Shown here: piece by piece, positions 12,981 to 25,313 of the stretch
Layout: the number at the start of each line of letters is the position of its first letter
How positions within the stretch are numbered: position 1 is the first letter of the stretch
Source: Saposhnikovia divaricata
Lineage: Eukaryota > Streptophyta > Magnoliopsida > Apiales > Apiaceae
Length of the DNA stretch: 64,000 nucleotides
Reading direction: 5' to 3'
Assembly (NCBI GenBank): GCA_036435485.1
Contig: CM071598.1
Coordinates: 198,503,148 to 198,567,147 of the forward strand
Notes under the pieces: generated by a model
Seen by the model: only the letters and a program-made list of their open reading frames with translations
The model's database searches: none
Told to the model about the DNA's origin: nothing
Made by a program: the position numbers and the translations under genes

Positions 12981-13132
12981 GAAAACATAATCTCGTATAT
13001 GGTGGATTTGCTAATGGTACAAAATCTACACAAGATGATATTTTCTTAAAAATAAAAGCATTTTATAGTATACTGACAAATGAAAAGAATGATGATAACC
13101 AATATAATGAGAACGAGGAACACATGGAATGA
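12981..13132 (+). other. Possible terminal exon of an unidentified gene, copy 1
   Basis: A good acceptor (TTATTTTATTTTCAG) precedes a frame of about 49 codons that includes VYGGFANGTKSTQDD and ends in an acidic tail (NENEEHME) and TGA. The frame is also open in copy 2 (42778-42929) despite substitutions such as H to Y, which hints at past coding use. It lies between the paired MITE-like repeats, so it may be part of a transposon-carried gene. I do not recognise the family. Confidence 0.35.
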
Positions 13133-13256
13133 GACTTCAATTTGTTATTTTTTGAAATATTTTTTTTGTATTTTTTAATTTGTTATTCAAATATTTTATT
13201 TTTGAAATATGTTATTCGAATCTTGTTTTATTTTGAACTATATTGATTTTAAAATA

Positions 13257-13304
<48 letters not shown>

Positions 13305-13314
13305 TCTCCTTAAG

Positions 13315-13559
13315 TAATATATGAATATTATAAAATAAAAAAATATTGAGAATTCAATCCAATAGAATCTGTGAAATTTTGTTCAATCCACAAGAATCTT
13401 GATAAATCAATCCACTAAAATCTAACAAAATCTACATAGAATTAAAAGAATTTGTGTAGAGTCTTTGTAGAATTTAAACAATCCTTGAATTTAAAAAAAA
13501 TTCATTAAAATTCATGGATTATTAGTAATTCATTAAAATCTCAGTTGAATACACTCTTA
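13315..13559. repeat. Second of the paired MITE-like repeats, copy 1
   Basis: Direct repeat of 12246-12485 with the same AATAGAATCTGTGAAATTTT core and TTGAATACACTCTTA end. It lies about 80 bp upstream of the small peptide gene, so it could supply or disturb its promoter. Confidence 0.6.
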
Positions 13560-13637
13560 TTTGTAGGAGTATTATTTATCTCATTCAACATATACATACA
13601 GTTTAAGAAGTGATAAGACATTAAATTATTTACAAAT

Positions 13638-14139
13638 ATGGCATTCTCAAAAATCATCATTTGCAGCATTTTCTTAATGTTTGTGTCAATGGTCTATAAT
13701 CAATCAGAGGCTGCAGTAAGTAAGTAGGATTTCAACTCACGACGACCAAATGACAGACATTAATCATCCTTTACCGAGTAAGATAATTCTATCATTACAT
13801 GCTATAAGGATTCAAATATTTAAAAGTGTTTATGACTATAAAAATTTTCAAACAATTTCTACATTTTTTATGTTGTCGTTTACGGAATTTTTAAAAAATA
13901 AATAATTATTAATTTTACGATCAATATTTAATTGATTTGATTGTAGTTTTTTGTAAAATATTTAAATAGCAACATAGTATTTTTGTCAAATTATTACAGT
14001 ATTATAAGAATGGATTAATTTTTGTGCAGGAACGTTGTTTACCGATCCCACTTGCCCAGGAAAGTGTTGTTGGGTGATACTTTGCTGTCTTGAGGAAAAT
14101 GGACAGGACAAAAATGTTATTGAAAGTGTTGTTGGGTGA
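13638..14139 (+). CDS. Small secreted cysteine-rich peptide gene, copy 1 (two exons, 63 residues)
   Basis: Exon 1 (13638-13719) encodes Met plus a typical signal peptide (MAFSKIIICSIFLMFVSMVY, then NQSEAA). A strong donor GTAAGT follows, then a roughly 310 bp AT-rich intron ending TTTTTGTGCAG. Exon 2 (14030-14139) encodes a mature part with TDPTCPGKCCWVILCC, then an acidic tail, and stops at TGA 14137-14139. Compared with copy 2, one cysteine is replaced by Phe (TGT to TTT), leaving five in the mature part. A 64 bp segment of exon 2 is tandemly duplicated (about 14060-14187), and the stop lies in the second copy. A possible poly(A) signal AATAAA is near 14270. Splice frame and signal peptide support a real gene; the family is unrecognised and expression is unknown. 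The alternative is a recently dead gene copy. Confidence 0.55.
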
Positions 14140-15459
14140 TATTTTGTTGTCATGAGGAAAATGGACATGACAAAAATGTTATTACCTATTAGAGCAATCC
14201 TTGGTAGACGGAATTAAATTTTTTAATTCAATTGTATGTCAAATATGAGCATATATCGTTCTCTCTGAAAATAAATACAATAACTTTAATTTATTTTGTC
14301 CATATAATATTTAGTTATCATTTAATAATATTTATGGTTAAGATGATTTTATTTTTTAATATTTCCAAATTTGTATTTTCTAATAATAATTAAGTGTTTT
14401 AGATGTCAAAATCTACTGTTACATATAGAGAGTACTGGTCAAACAAAGATGAGAAACAACGATGTTATGACCTAAAAAGACTAGAGGTGGTGTCTCAAAA
14501 GACTCTGACACTATTTGGCGGATAATAAGTAAATAAAAATGATATTTTTTTATTAAAATATAACTTATAATATAACTTATACTTAATAATATAAGTGAAA
14601 TAAGCCTGATAAGATAATTCAAGTGCTAAGAATTTATCTTCTGTCATCCCAAATTTTTGAATTAGATTCTCGTTCATCTTGAAATTTCTAAAAACATATA
14701 CTTATTTCTATCTGCGTGACATATGATTGTTGTATATGTATCATTGTAGCTAAACAAAATTTTCCAGTATCCATCATTTTGTTAAGATGTACCTTTGACT
14801 TACATTGGTACCATTTTCCATTTATGTACATAGTCTTCTAAATCATGGTTAGCTAACTTATTGGACTAGATTACAGATTATTGGATTTCTTACATGAGAT
14901 GATAACTAAATTTGCAAGTTATTAATAGTTTGTCTAGCCCACAACTTGTCTAATCAACTGACTCATTGGATTGGACAATAACTTATCTAGATCTTTCATT
15001 TGAAATGTCTTGTGTTAGCCAAATTTTGTTCATGTATCACCGTAATTAATCAATTGACTAAAATGAATAATTTATAGACAAACATACCCATAATAAGGTC
15101 AATATTTACTAGTTCCATTATTTGACCTACTATGCTGCTATAAAGTATTAAGTGTTAGAAAAATGACTCTTTGTTTTGAAAATAAAATGAACCATGAAAA
15201 ATTATCTATGTAAGAGTAATGTTACATGTACGGGAAAAAATCCAAAAATAATTCCTAAATGATACATATTGTTTCTTTATTAGTTAAATTCATATTAACA
15301 CTCGCGAATCCGTGACATTTATGAGAATATAATTAATAAAAAATAATAACTCATCCTTTGGAAATCAATTCGGTAACTCTAGAATTACTCTTTATGTAAA
15401 GCACATTTTCTCAATGAAATGGATGAAAAAAAAAAAAAATCTTAAAATATACTACGGTG

Positions 15460-17363
15460 TGTAATAATCGCGAATTTTAGAATAAATTTTTTGACTCAAT
15501 ATTTAAATTTTATTTAAGAGCGATACGTTAGTATATCTTAATTAGTACATTTCTATATATTATATTTTTTTATTTATGTTTATTTGATATTCATTAAATT
15601 TAGGAAAATTTAGGAAAATAGGATTTTTAGTTTATTAGGTTGATAATAATTTAGAGCCCAAAAAAAAAAATTATCCTAGAGAGCTAAATTAGTAAGTGAG
15701 AATAAGCTTAATATATTATTATTTGAATATGTGGCTAGCAGAAATAGAATAAAAGATTAATTAATGTTTGGGCTTCGGCTACGTGTAGTTACCACAGCCT
15801 TACTTCGTTTCTGGTGGGGTGCTAACCACGTCTAAAGTACTAGATTTAGGAGGTTGTTATCCTAAGAGCATCTCCAAGAGTCTCTTAGCTCACTCCTAAA
15901 TATATTATAAACAATTAAGATCTTAGCAAGTTATTACAGTGATTTGTGTGTCAACTCCAACAATGCTCTCTATTATGGCTCTTTATTTTATATTTTATTC
16001 ATATTTCAATTCCACTTTAACAAACAATCAATAGATGAGAGAGAAGAACCACTATTTTACTAATAAAATATTAAGTTAAGAGCTACTAGTTGCTCCTAAA
16101 ATAGAGGAGAGAGAAAAAGCTCTTAACTTTTTAAAGAGCCTCTAAGAGTCTCTTGGAGTCTCTTGGAGCTTGATTTTTATTCTCTCTCCTCATTTTTTGA
16201 GTTAAAAGCTACAATAGAGAGCCTCTTGGAGATGCTCTAAGTATCGGGTTATTAAGGGAATAAGATAGAAGAGAGTTATCAACATCACCATCACGCCTAT
16301 CAAATATTTTTCCATTCCTGTCAACACCGACCAAGCCACAGAAATACTACTTTTTACTGAATCAAAAATCTCGACTATATATATATACACAGGGTAGGGA
16401 TTTCTTACTCTTCTTCTTCTTAAAACAAAGTTAAGTCTTTGATTCGTTTTTGTGTTTTGAATATTTGAATAGTGTATCAATATTAAGATTTGTTTGCGAT
16501 TTATTTATTGCGGTGTTGATGATGGTGATTGTTGGTATGAATCGAAGTTAAGGGGAGGTTGTTTTGTTGTCGTCGGAAAAGGAGGGGTTTGTGGGTGTGT
16601 GTTGTCGGAGAAGAATGAGTCGACTGGGGGGGGTCGAGATAGAGAGAGAGTTCGAGAAGTAGAGAGATACGGAGATAGAGAAAGAGAGGTGTGAGAAGGG
16701 GGGCTGGAACGAGAAAGAAGCGGGGGAGAGAGATGGTAGGGAGAGATGAGAGAGAGAGAGAGAGAGAACGGAGAAAGAGGGAGAGATGTACGGGAGAGAG
16801 AGAAAGAAATGCGAGAGAGGGAAAGTCAGTGCAGGGGAGGGGTGGAGCACGGCGGCGGCGGTGCTGGCAGGTGAGCCCCACACGCCGTTGTTGCGGTTAA
16901 AAGAAATATTAATAAAATAATAACAATAAAAAATTGTAGATTATGATTTAATTTGGAATATTTTAAATTTGGGATATTAATAAATGGTTTAATAAAAATG
17001 GTTTAATTAATTAATTAAATAAAATATTATGTGATTAATTGGGTGTAATTTAGGGATTTAATGATTAATTGTGAATAAATAGATTTAAATACGGTTGTAT
17101 CTTGGAAAATTGATAATTAGCATTTTCGGATTATTTGGATCAAATTATTCTAGAGGCGAAATAAATTATAATATTATTAAATTATGTACGATATTTAAAA
17201 TGGATTATTGCCATATATTCCGTAACCCTATTTTTCGTTTTAAGCGGGATCTACGGATATTAAAATAGTATATATATTTTTTTAGATTTGATTCCTGAGT
17301 TCGAAAAAGAATTATTTATCCGGGAATTATTTTCCGTTATTTACTGTATAGATTTTCAAAAGA

Positions 17364-17404
<41 letters not shown>

Positions 17405-19049
17405 ATATTTAAATATTATATTATCGGTTCAGGAATATTTTAGTTTGGCGAGTCGCTCACATTTTTCTGGTTGCCATTTTTAGAGCATAATTCTCGAGCT
17501 GTAGATTGAAGTCAAGTTCACGGGTAAAATATAAATTTATCTGCATTCTCTGCACTTCGAGATCGAGGCAAGTTCCTTCTGACCCTCACTCCTTTTGAAA
17601 TATTTCGAGAAATGCTAAGATATTATTCTGTTAAAAATGTTCAGAATTGCTAATTCGTTATAAAATATCCTAATTATCGTAATATATATTTAGAAAATTA
17701 TAGAGATGTTCCCACAATTCTGATAAATTCATAAAACGTACTTAGATCTTATTGTTCGAGATGACCCCTAAATATTATTCAGCTATAACTACGCTCATAT
17801 ATCGAGGTAGTTTAGATTTTATTGACTTCAATCGGGTCTATTGTTCAGATCCGATAAATTTTGTTTCAATATTCAAATTTGATTCATTGTTCGAATCAAA
17901 ATAGATACATGCAGAATAGTAAATAGAAGAATGGTATATCATCAGAATTTCCTCTAAAATACCTACTCTAGCGTATTTGGAAGTTTTCTTTCTGAATCGA
18001 GTCGTTCTTATTATTTCAAGACGACTCCACATGATTTATTCTAATTGACGAAACTTACTTGTTCAAGGTTGTTACTTTGTTGTCTTGAATTGACATATTG
18101 TTCGTGTCAATATAATAAATTGGTTTCTTTTGAAAATATCGTGACGGCCTATTGTTCAGGTCGGTCTCGTACAAAGTGTAGACTGGCGGTCGGCCAGCAT
18201 TGAATAGGAATCCAAATCAATAAATCTTATTCGGAGGAAAAATCATGTAATCCACTGATCAACATGGGAGATGGCCTATGGGTTTTCTTTCAGATCAAGA
18301 CGAGGAATAAACTCGTGGTATCGAAAGAGAAATATTAACATTTTGGCACAAAAGTTGCCAGGTTGAGTTTTCAACCACCTTTTTGCTAGCAAAACGATAT
18401 AGTGGTACCTGCGACATAGTAGTGATCGTGCTATGGGGTATCACAGGTGTGCGGTACTTGCGACATAGCGGTTTGATCGCGTTGTGGGGTATCGTAAAGG
18501 CGGAAGACCAGTATCTCAAGCTTTTAAACTCTAATTTCTGATACTCAGAGATAAGTTATTTTGGTCTATCAGTGAGTATTACCAGGGCACTTTGCCTGCA
18601 TTCGAGCATCTTTCATAAATGGAGTTGTTTTTCTTTCCACCTTCATTGTTAGTGAGAGAGCGAGTCAGTGTACTTGCTGAGCACATAATTGCTCATCCTT
18701 GTTGTTGATATTATTTTTCAGTGAAGACGGAAAAAAGCGAGACCTCTCATTTCAAAGGAAAAGAGAAGATGCACCATGGCACTGAGCGGGACTAGTGTGT
18801 TTTCCTCATAGGCGACGACCCCTTTCAAAGACTATTAGCATATGTTCCAGCAGTGATATTATGCGTACTGGTAATATGTTGTAATAATAATTCAGAGATT
18901 TGTCGATGCTTGGACGTGTGGGATGGAACTACTGTTGTTACGAGAAAACTTTTATGTTTATTATGTATTGTAATGTATTTTTGTTTAAGGCAGGTATTGA
19001 AGGTAAGTGGCGACCTAAGTCCACAAATAGTGGATTTGGGGGCATCACA
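15460..19049 (+). repeat. 5' LTR of the Gypsy element (3590 bp)
   Basis: Starts TGTAATAATCGCG and ends GGGGCATCACA just before the primer binding site. It is 282 bp longer than the 3' LTR because of the MITE at 15866-16237, partly offset by a shorter (ATT)n run and GA tract. Aligned by eye the two LTRs differ by only a few percent, so the insertion is fairly recent compared with the unit duplication. A GA-rich tract at 16640-16830 probably lies in the transcribed leader. Confidence 0.95.
15866..16237. mobile_element. MITE in 5' LTR (Tourist/Harbinger-like)
   Basis: This 372 bp insertion is absent from the 3' LTR. Ends are GAGCATCTCCAAGAG and CTCTTGGAGATGCTC, flanked by the 3 bp direct repeat TAA (15863-15865, 16238-16240). 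A TAA/TWA target and GAGCATCTCCAA ends fit PIF/Harbinger-related MITEs. The 3' LTR provides the empty site. Internal sequence is AT-rich with CTCTTAG/CTAAGAG motifs and no ORF. Confidence 0.92.
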
Positions 19050-19052
19050 GCT

Positions 19053-19066
19053 TGGTATCAGAGCCT
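19053..19066 (+). promoter_or_regulatory. Primer binding site (initiator tRNA-Met)
   Basis: TGGTATCAGAGCC lies three bases after the 5' LTR. It is complementary to the 3' end of plant initiator methionine tRNA, the usual primer for Gypsy reverse transcription. Confidence 0.93.
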
Positions 19067-19274
19067 TAGTTATATTCTTAGGGAAGCGAGAGATCCTAGG
19101 AATATGACGAAGCGAGAGACGAAAGGTAAAACATCGATTTATAAGATTACTTTGAGCTATAGCTCCATATTCGTAGAATAAAAACCCTAACGGGTTGCCA
19201 GATATATGATATGTATATATGTTTACCATATTATTAGTTGGACCCTGTTGTGATAGAGTTTTTGTCTTTTATAA

Positions 19275-20238
19275 ATGTCGTCGTCAGGTTCGCCAGTTCC
19301 CTCCGCTTACCGATCCGTCAGAGATAGGTCACCTACCCCATACCCGGTAGGACCATTGGATTCTTCTTCAGAGAGTGACCCGTTAGAGGTGTCGGATGAT
19401 TCTTCTATTCAGATTCTACCTTCACCATCTCCGCAGATCATTGACTTGGTAGACTCCCCAGATCAGATCATTGTGATACCAGAATCTCCTACACTATCTG
19501 AGGACGATCAGCTTGTTCCTATCTATATATGTTGATACATCTACTACACCTGTACCATCACCAGACCTATATAGACATGAGGTTCCTGAGCTTGTTATAT
19601 CTAACCCGATGGATAATAGTCAGCTTTCACCAGTCCGTTCTACTGCTCCACTTAGTGAGGATTTTACTGTTCCAGGACCGGGTGCTCCTATTGTGGTACA
19701 CACTTTTGCGGATTTACTCACTCCATCAGCCCCTATCTATGTGGAGGCCCCTACAGTTCCTACAGTACCAGATATCAATATTTCACCGGTCAGCAGTGCA
19801 CTGGCATGCGACACAGCTCCTCCTGCACCTGCTATTCATATCCCTGCTCCAGTGGTGATGATTTCATCTGCTCCACCTTTCCCAGTGCACTCAGTTGGTA
19901 TGCTATGTAGTAGATAGTGGATCGAGAGCCAGTACCTTGGGTTATACATGATCATCTTTTTCAGTAGTTTCGTTGGGTATGGATGCGCTATGACGAGGTT
20001 TTTGCTACTAGAGATGCTATACTGCGACTACTGTCAGTTAACCCTGCTACAGTTCATGGAGATTGTACATCAGATCTCTATCTCTATTCTGACCAGACTA
20101 CAGACTGATATCGCAGCACTACCATCTTCCAGTACAGGAGCTGTTGACCGTAGTGATGTTACTGATTTGATTACCAGAGCCATCGAGGAGTTTCGGAGAC
20201 GTGTTGGGGAGATGTTTGGTCGCTACGACCACTACTGA
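19275..20238 (+). pseudogene. Extra Ser/Pro-rich ORF upstream of gag
   Basis: Starts MSSSGSPVPSAYRSV. The frame is rich in Ser, Pro, Asp and Val with little predicted structure (for example DSSSESDPLEVSDDSS). It shifts near 19520 and again near 19900; the second frame continues the Pro-rich character to about 19910, and the last part (MRYDEVFATRDAILRLL in one frame, then 19948-20238) is helical. It lies between the primer binding site and gag, separated from gag by about 620 bp in which I see no gene. Function unknown; some plant Gypsy lineages carry additional ORFs in this position. Broken here. Confidence 0.5.
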
Positions 20239-20859
20239 TGACATAGCTTAGACTTTTGCTATTTTGGAGGGATGGCATATATATGGACTAGCCTATCCAT
20301 ATCTTTTGGTTATGTATATGTTAGTTGTTAGCGACCCGAGTTTTGATGGCGTCAGAGATAGATCTTTCTATATAGGGTGCTTATGTATTCTAGCATGTAT
20401 TTAGTCTGACATAGGTAGACCAGCACTCATTAGAGTGAGTAGTTTTGATTTATGTATTAGTTGGCTAGCTTATATCGGATGTAGTCACTGAATGTACCTT
20501 ATGGTACCATTTTGATTATATATATGATGATATCAGTATCTTTGCACTTTTATCTGTTTTAGATTTTATTATTACTATTGCACTTTATTAGTAGCAGTCC
20601 TTTTTAATTACAAAAAAAAACGACTGAAGCATTTTCTTAAACCACGATATTTGAGATTTAGAATTATGCAACCTGCTAGTGGTTTTACCTAAATGGGAAA
20701 AATGTTTTATTATCGTGACGCATGAGTTATATCTTCAGCATTTTCAGAATTCGATATATGACTTTGAGGATTTACGTTACCAGCATTGATATTCTGCTAT
20801 GCATATATATTTTTACCAGGTTTAACCAAGCTCTATGTTTTCAATCTTAATAGAAAAAG

Positions 20860-21315
20860 ATGCCTAAAAGAGGTAGACCCCGCAAGAACCAAAGAATACC
20901 CCCAGCAGAGGACCACCATGATATTCATCCCAATCCTCAACCAGAACCCGAACCAGAACCTGAACCTGAGCCAGTACCCGCAGTACAACCAAATCCAAAT
21001 CTTAATGACCCTATGGGTTTACTCGTGGAATTCCTGAAACAATATACACAGAATCCTCCACCTAGACAAGAAATACCTCAAGTCCGAAATGATCAACCCC
21101 CTGCACCACCAGCTAAAAATACAATTACCTTTAAATATTTCAAATTATTAAATCCCCCTGAATTTAAAGGTACCACTGATCCTGTTGAGGCAAGAATCTG
21201 GTTACGAGAGATGGAAAAGACCTTTGAGATTGTAGGAGTAGAAGAAGAGAGGAAGACCATTTTTGCAGCCTACATGTTAAAAGGTGAAGCAAATTATTGG
21301 TGGGAATCAAAGAGA
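20860..21315 (+). pseudogene. gag: gag, N-terminal part, cut by a CACTA insertion
   Basis: Starts MPKRGRPRKNQR, followed by a Pro/Glu repeat stretch (PEPEPEPEPEP), then a Retrotrans_gag-type region (LLNPPEFKGTTDPVEARIWL, KGEANYWWESKR). The CACTA element inserted at 21316 after duplicating AGA, and gag resumes at 25645 with a WTWFTQLFLEKYFPK-like segment. The reading frame would be continuous across the excised site. Capsid function only by family. Confidence 0.85.
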
Positions 21316-22523
21316 CACTACGCCATAAGTGGGCTACTGTAATGCTTTTTTGTAAGCGTTACACAAATAGTATTACAATAGCTAGTAAAGTTCATACCTA
21401 TTGTAACACCGCTCGATTGGTGTTACATTAGCCATATATCTAGTGTTACTCTGAAATTACGGTGTTACGTGAAATGTAACACCACACCGTGGTGTTACAA
21501 TAGGTAATACTAGTTTTTGAATTTTACTATTTTTTTAAAATTTTTAATACTAATATTTATTTTTTTAATAACTTTTAATTAATAAATCTATTACTCTTTA
21601 ACCCAATTTCCGGAAAATGAAAACCCTCTTTGATTTTAAATTAACGAACTCCTTATTTGGATTAAATATTAATTTTAGAAATTCATATAATAATAATAAG
21701 TACTAAATAAAATAAATATGTTATGAAAATAATATAATATATTTAGATGGTTTCTCTCACTAAAATATAAGAATTAATATAGTAAAAAATTTAGAATATT
21801 TTTATCACTAAAATTTATATATAAATATATAACATATATTTTGTATGACTTTTTAAAAATTATGAAAAATGATTAAAAAATAAATATTTCATTTTTTTTA
21901 TAAAATTTAAGAGTTTACCAAGTAAATGAGTTTTTATTTTTAAATATCAAAGTATTTAATTATTATTATTAGATTCTATTTATTTATTAAATTTAAAATG
22001 AAAAATTCTTAAAAAATCAAAATTTAATAAATATATTTATAACAATGTTGATTAATGAATGGCACACAGATCGATGAAATTTGTAAGCGGGCAAAAATTA
22101 GCGCCCAAACTAAAAATTTCAATCTTTTTACACTGACAAAACTCTCACTCTCTCCTAAAACTCTCTCTCGGCCCTCCCATCTCTCTCTCTCTCGTAAAAC
22201 TCTCTCCCTCTCTCCTAAAACGCTCTCCCTCAATTTCTTTATAATTTCTTCATGTTAGTGTTTAATTGGGTTCAATTCATGGCTTCTCAATTGATTGGGG
22301 CTTCGATTTGAGGCTTGAATTTCTTCAATTTGGGGCTTTTTCTTTTTTTTGCTAAATCATTTTGGGCCTTTTTCAAATTATGGTTCTTCGTTTTGAGTTG
22401 AATCAATTCGATTTCTTCACTCATTAGGCTTAAACTTCAACTAATTGATCTCTATTTTTGATTTCAGGGATTGTTCGGTTGGGGCTTCGGATTTCTGCTT
22501 CACATCGGAGTTCACTTTCCGGG

Positions 22524-22782
22524 GACCTCAAGCTGGTCAATACTTTACTGGATGGAAGCCCTGCACCAAGACTGAAAATATGTGATTTTGGCCTCTCGGT
22601 GGTAATTTGTTTTCTAAAGATTAAAGAATTATTACTGGGCCTGTTCTTTAAAGATTTTACAAGCTTACTTCTATTATGTCTTCATGAAGTCATCTCTGCT
22701 CCATTCAAGACCTAAATCAATTACTGGCACTCTGCGTTACATTGCTCCACAGGTTCTTTCTGGTACAGAATATGATGGCAAG
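22524..22782 (+). pseudogene. Captured SnRK2-type protein kinase fragment (two exons)
   Basis: Exon 22524-22601 encodes [18 protein letters not shown] then ICDFGLSV, covering the catalytic-loop lysine region and the DFG motif of plant SnRK2 kinases (family sequence known as [20 protein letters not shown]). A GTAATT donor, an 88 bp intron and exon 22690-22782 follow, encoding SSLLHSRPKSITGTLRYIAP and QVLSGTEYDGK, the activation loop and APE-like segment, ending at a GTAAAC donor. The intron position fits an SnRK2 gene, so genomic DNA was captured. The HR of the HRD motif is lost at the capture junction (GGGGACCTC), and the usual APE is APQ. It cannot be an active kinase. A transcript could produce small RNAs against the parent gene. 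Confidence 0.85.
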
Positions 22783-23232
22783 GTAAACCTTAAACTATGC
22801 AATTATTAGCCATGGCATTTATTTTTCTCAATATCTATCTTTTATTACCAGAGTGTCACTTTTCTTTTACTTCTCAAGTGTAACAAATTCAGTTCACAGC
22901 ACTTGTAAAATTTGTCAAAATTAATTCAATATATAATTATTGTAGTACATTGGTTTCTTCACAATTTGTGCTATATGGTCATTGTTCAATCTGCTATGTC
23001 ATTGTGGCATGTCTATGCTAGTAAAAAAGTCAACCCATGCCTATCAGACCATCTTTTGCTGGCGTTAAAACCATTTAAGTTTTTAGTAAACCAGCTCTTT
23101 CCGCTAGATTGCGATAACCAGGTAACAGTTCCATACTTCAATTAATTTAGATTTCTCTCTGTCTCTCCACATCATGCAGATTGCAGACATTATTCATCAA
23201 TAGTGTCTAATGCTCGAATTGTTTCTTTTCAG

Positions 23233-24298
23233 TACCAGAATGGGATGAATCCGTCCCTGGTAATAGGTGCTATGCAAGAAACCCAACCCTTATCGTGGCT
23301 ACCAACTAATGAGAATCACCAAGTAATACTACCTGCAGAGCCAAATTATATGCAGACAAGGTGAGGGGCTACCTAAATATTATCTCTAAATAGTTGACTA
23401 TGTTCTTTTTTTAAAATTTTTATATATGTACATCTGTGTTGTGTAACCCATTCCATGTTCCCCCTTATTTAAGCTGCAAGGAACAAGATTAGTTAGAAAA
23501 AAAAATCATTAAGATACTATAAAACTTTTACTAAACTGTGGCATAACAATATATGCCCTCAACTGTTCTGTAACAAATTGGGCGATGTATATCTTCTTCA
23601 GGGATACAGTGTGTTCCAGAAACATAGCACTTCCGAGCTATTCCGATTTGTTTGAGACTGGCAAAGAAGCAGAAATCGATCATACAGGACAAGAAAGTTC
23701 TGTTAATGAAACAAGTAATACAGATTGCTTGAAGCTGCACCTCAGTGAACAATATACTTTTCATCCATATAGCAGTCTGAATTTGCCAACTGTGGGGAAA
23801 CTTGATGTTGACACAGAAGCAAACTTGCAAGCAAACCCTGTGAATTATCAAATAAATAATAGTTATCAATTTCTTAGTTCTAACTACAACCACTTGCATC
23901 AAAATTGGATCCCTCAATCTGGATCCGAAGTTGTTCCCATGTTTAGCGAAAGCTCATACTCAAAGGTAAGCATTCCCTTAACAAGTCGTGATTCTTGATA
24001 CTTTCTCAGCTTTATTGAAATATTATTTATCGGTACATAGTTACTTATTTACTTGTGTGTGTATACTGTTGTATCAATGGAATTGAGATTGAGACTATGT
24101 AGTAGGGTTGACATGCTCGATATAGTGCATGTTCACTTCTACTGCAACACAAAATGAGAAAGGTTATACATAAAATCGACGCACATTCCCACCTTGTTGA
24201 TATCTTCTGTAATTGACTAGCATGTGTTGATATGGCAAGTGGCTTCTGATCTTGTCTAATTACTCTGCACTTCGTATTTTTTGTTGCAGCCAGATTAG
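23233..24298 (+). pseudogene. Captured 3' end of a plant gene, possibly MIKC* MADS-box (AGL66/AGL104-like)
   Basis: Three exons join in frame: 23233-23360 (acceptor CTTTTCAG, includes QETQPLSWLPTNENHQVILP), 23602-23965 (acceptor TCTTCTTCAG, includes SRNIALPSYSDLFETGKEAE and NLQANPVNYQINNSYQF, donor GTAAGC), and 24290-24298 (acceptor TTGTTGCAG, then Pro-Asp-stop). Splice phases match, so a real gene 3' end with its stop was captured. The Gln/Asn/Ser-rich sequence resembles, from memory, the C-terminal region of MIKC* MADS proteins; no DNA-binding domain is present to confirm this. The captured order is kinase piece then this piece, both in the plus orientation. Confidence 0.5.
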
Positions 24299-25313
24299 CT
24301 ACTGAACAAGTATATATGCTCATGATAACTCATCTGCAACATTGGCACAGCTTCGCTTGGACTTTGCAGTGATTGATGTGATTATCCTGAAAGGTTATAA
24401 CAAACTTTACAGACATAGCTTATACATTGTAGAAACTGTATGAAATCAAGGGTCTAATTAAGATATGATGAGATTAATCAGCCCTTGCCTAGTTGTTCAC
24501 TTGCTTGTAACTGCTGGTGTGCAATTTCAATTACTGCAGCTGTAAACTAGACGGTAAAATATAAATATGGAAGAGAAAGGGGAAAAGTTAATTATGTATA
24601 ATACCTTGTTCAGATGCACTTCAGTTACATACTTTTCGAATGGCATGGAGGTACTGTGAAACAAGATTTATTATACTGCAAAATGAAATACAAGAACATT
24701 AGGTTACTAGGGAAGAAGGAGATGAGACATCAGAAGAAAAGATAAGAAATTAGAGCTGAATTAGATGCTAAAATTGGCATTTGCTGAAATTTGCAATGGG
24801 GCAGGAGGAGCTTCTGCTCTTGTAAGCCATTTATAATTTTTATGCTAAGTAGGCCTGTTCATAATAACTGGAATGGTTGGACGAAGCTGTAGGATTTATA
24901 TAGATAGTTTAATTATTGAAAGCTACTTGTTTATTGCAGGTCAGTTGCAATGGTTGGACGTTCGAAGCTGTGACAACATAATGCGTTCTTTCTCAGTGGC
25001 CAAAATCACATGTTTAACTTTGTGGTTGCCTTAAACATTTTGATGCTGTGAATTTTCTCCGTTTAACTTCTTTTTCATTGTATTGGTGGGATTTTGTATG
25101 CTGTAACTGGTGGATTAGGATGTTTTGGGAGATTTAGTATGTTGGTTGTGTAATGTATTGGTGAATTGGATTATTTTGGGATGTATAATAAATATGCAAT
25201 TTTATTCAACTTTTTTCACGTAAAATTTTATGATGTAATATAAAATGTAACACTTAATATGTGTTACAATTGCCCAGTATAGTGTTACAATAGAGGCTGG
25301 TGACGTGTACACA

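Larger units (their letters stand above)
2112..14372. repeat. Tandem composite unit, copy 1 (12.26 kb)
   Basis: The sequence from 2112 recurs in the same order from 14373 and again from 44146. The landmarks are a spacer, a LINE remnant, a CACTA end with minisatellite, a miniature LTR fragment, a minus-strand LTR, paired short repeats and the small peptide gene. By eye copies 1 and 2 differ at roughly two or three bases per 60, plus small indels. The left edge is only where the LTR insertion cuts the unit, so the true unit boundary is arbitrary and the array may continue to the left. From 2117 to about 3420 the unit holds AT-rich spacer in which I see no gene. Confidence 0.9.

Noticed and set aside
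22458..22715. An intact protein kinase gene
   Set aside because: Only the catalytic and activation-loop exons are present, the HR of the HRD motif is missing and the piece lies inside CACTA termini.
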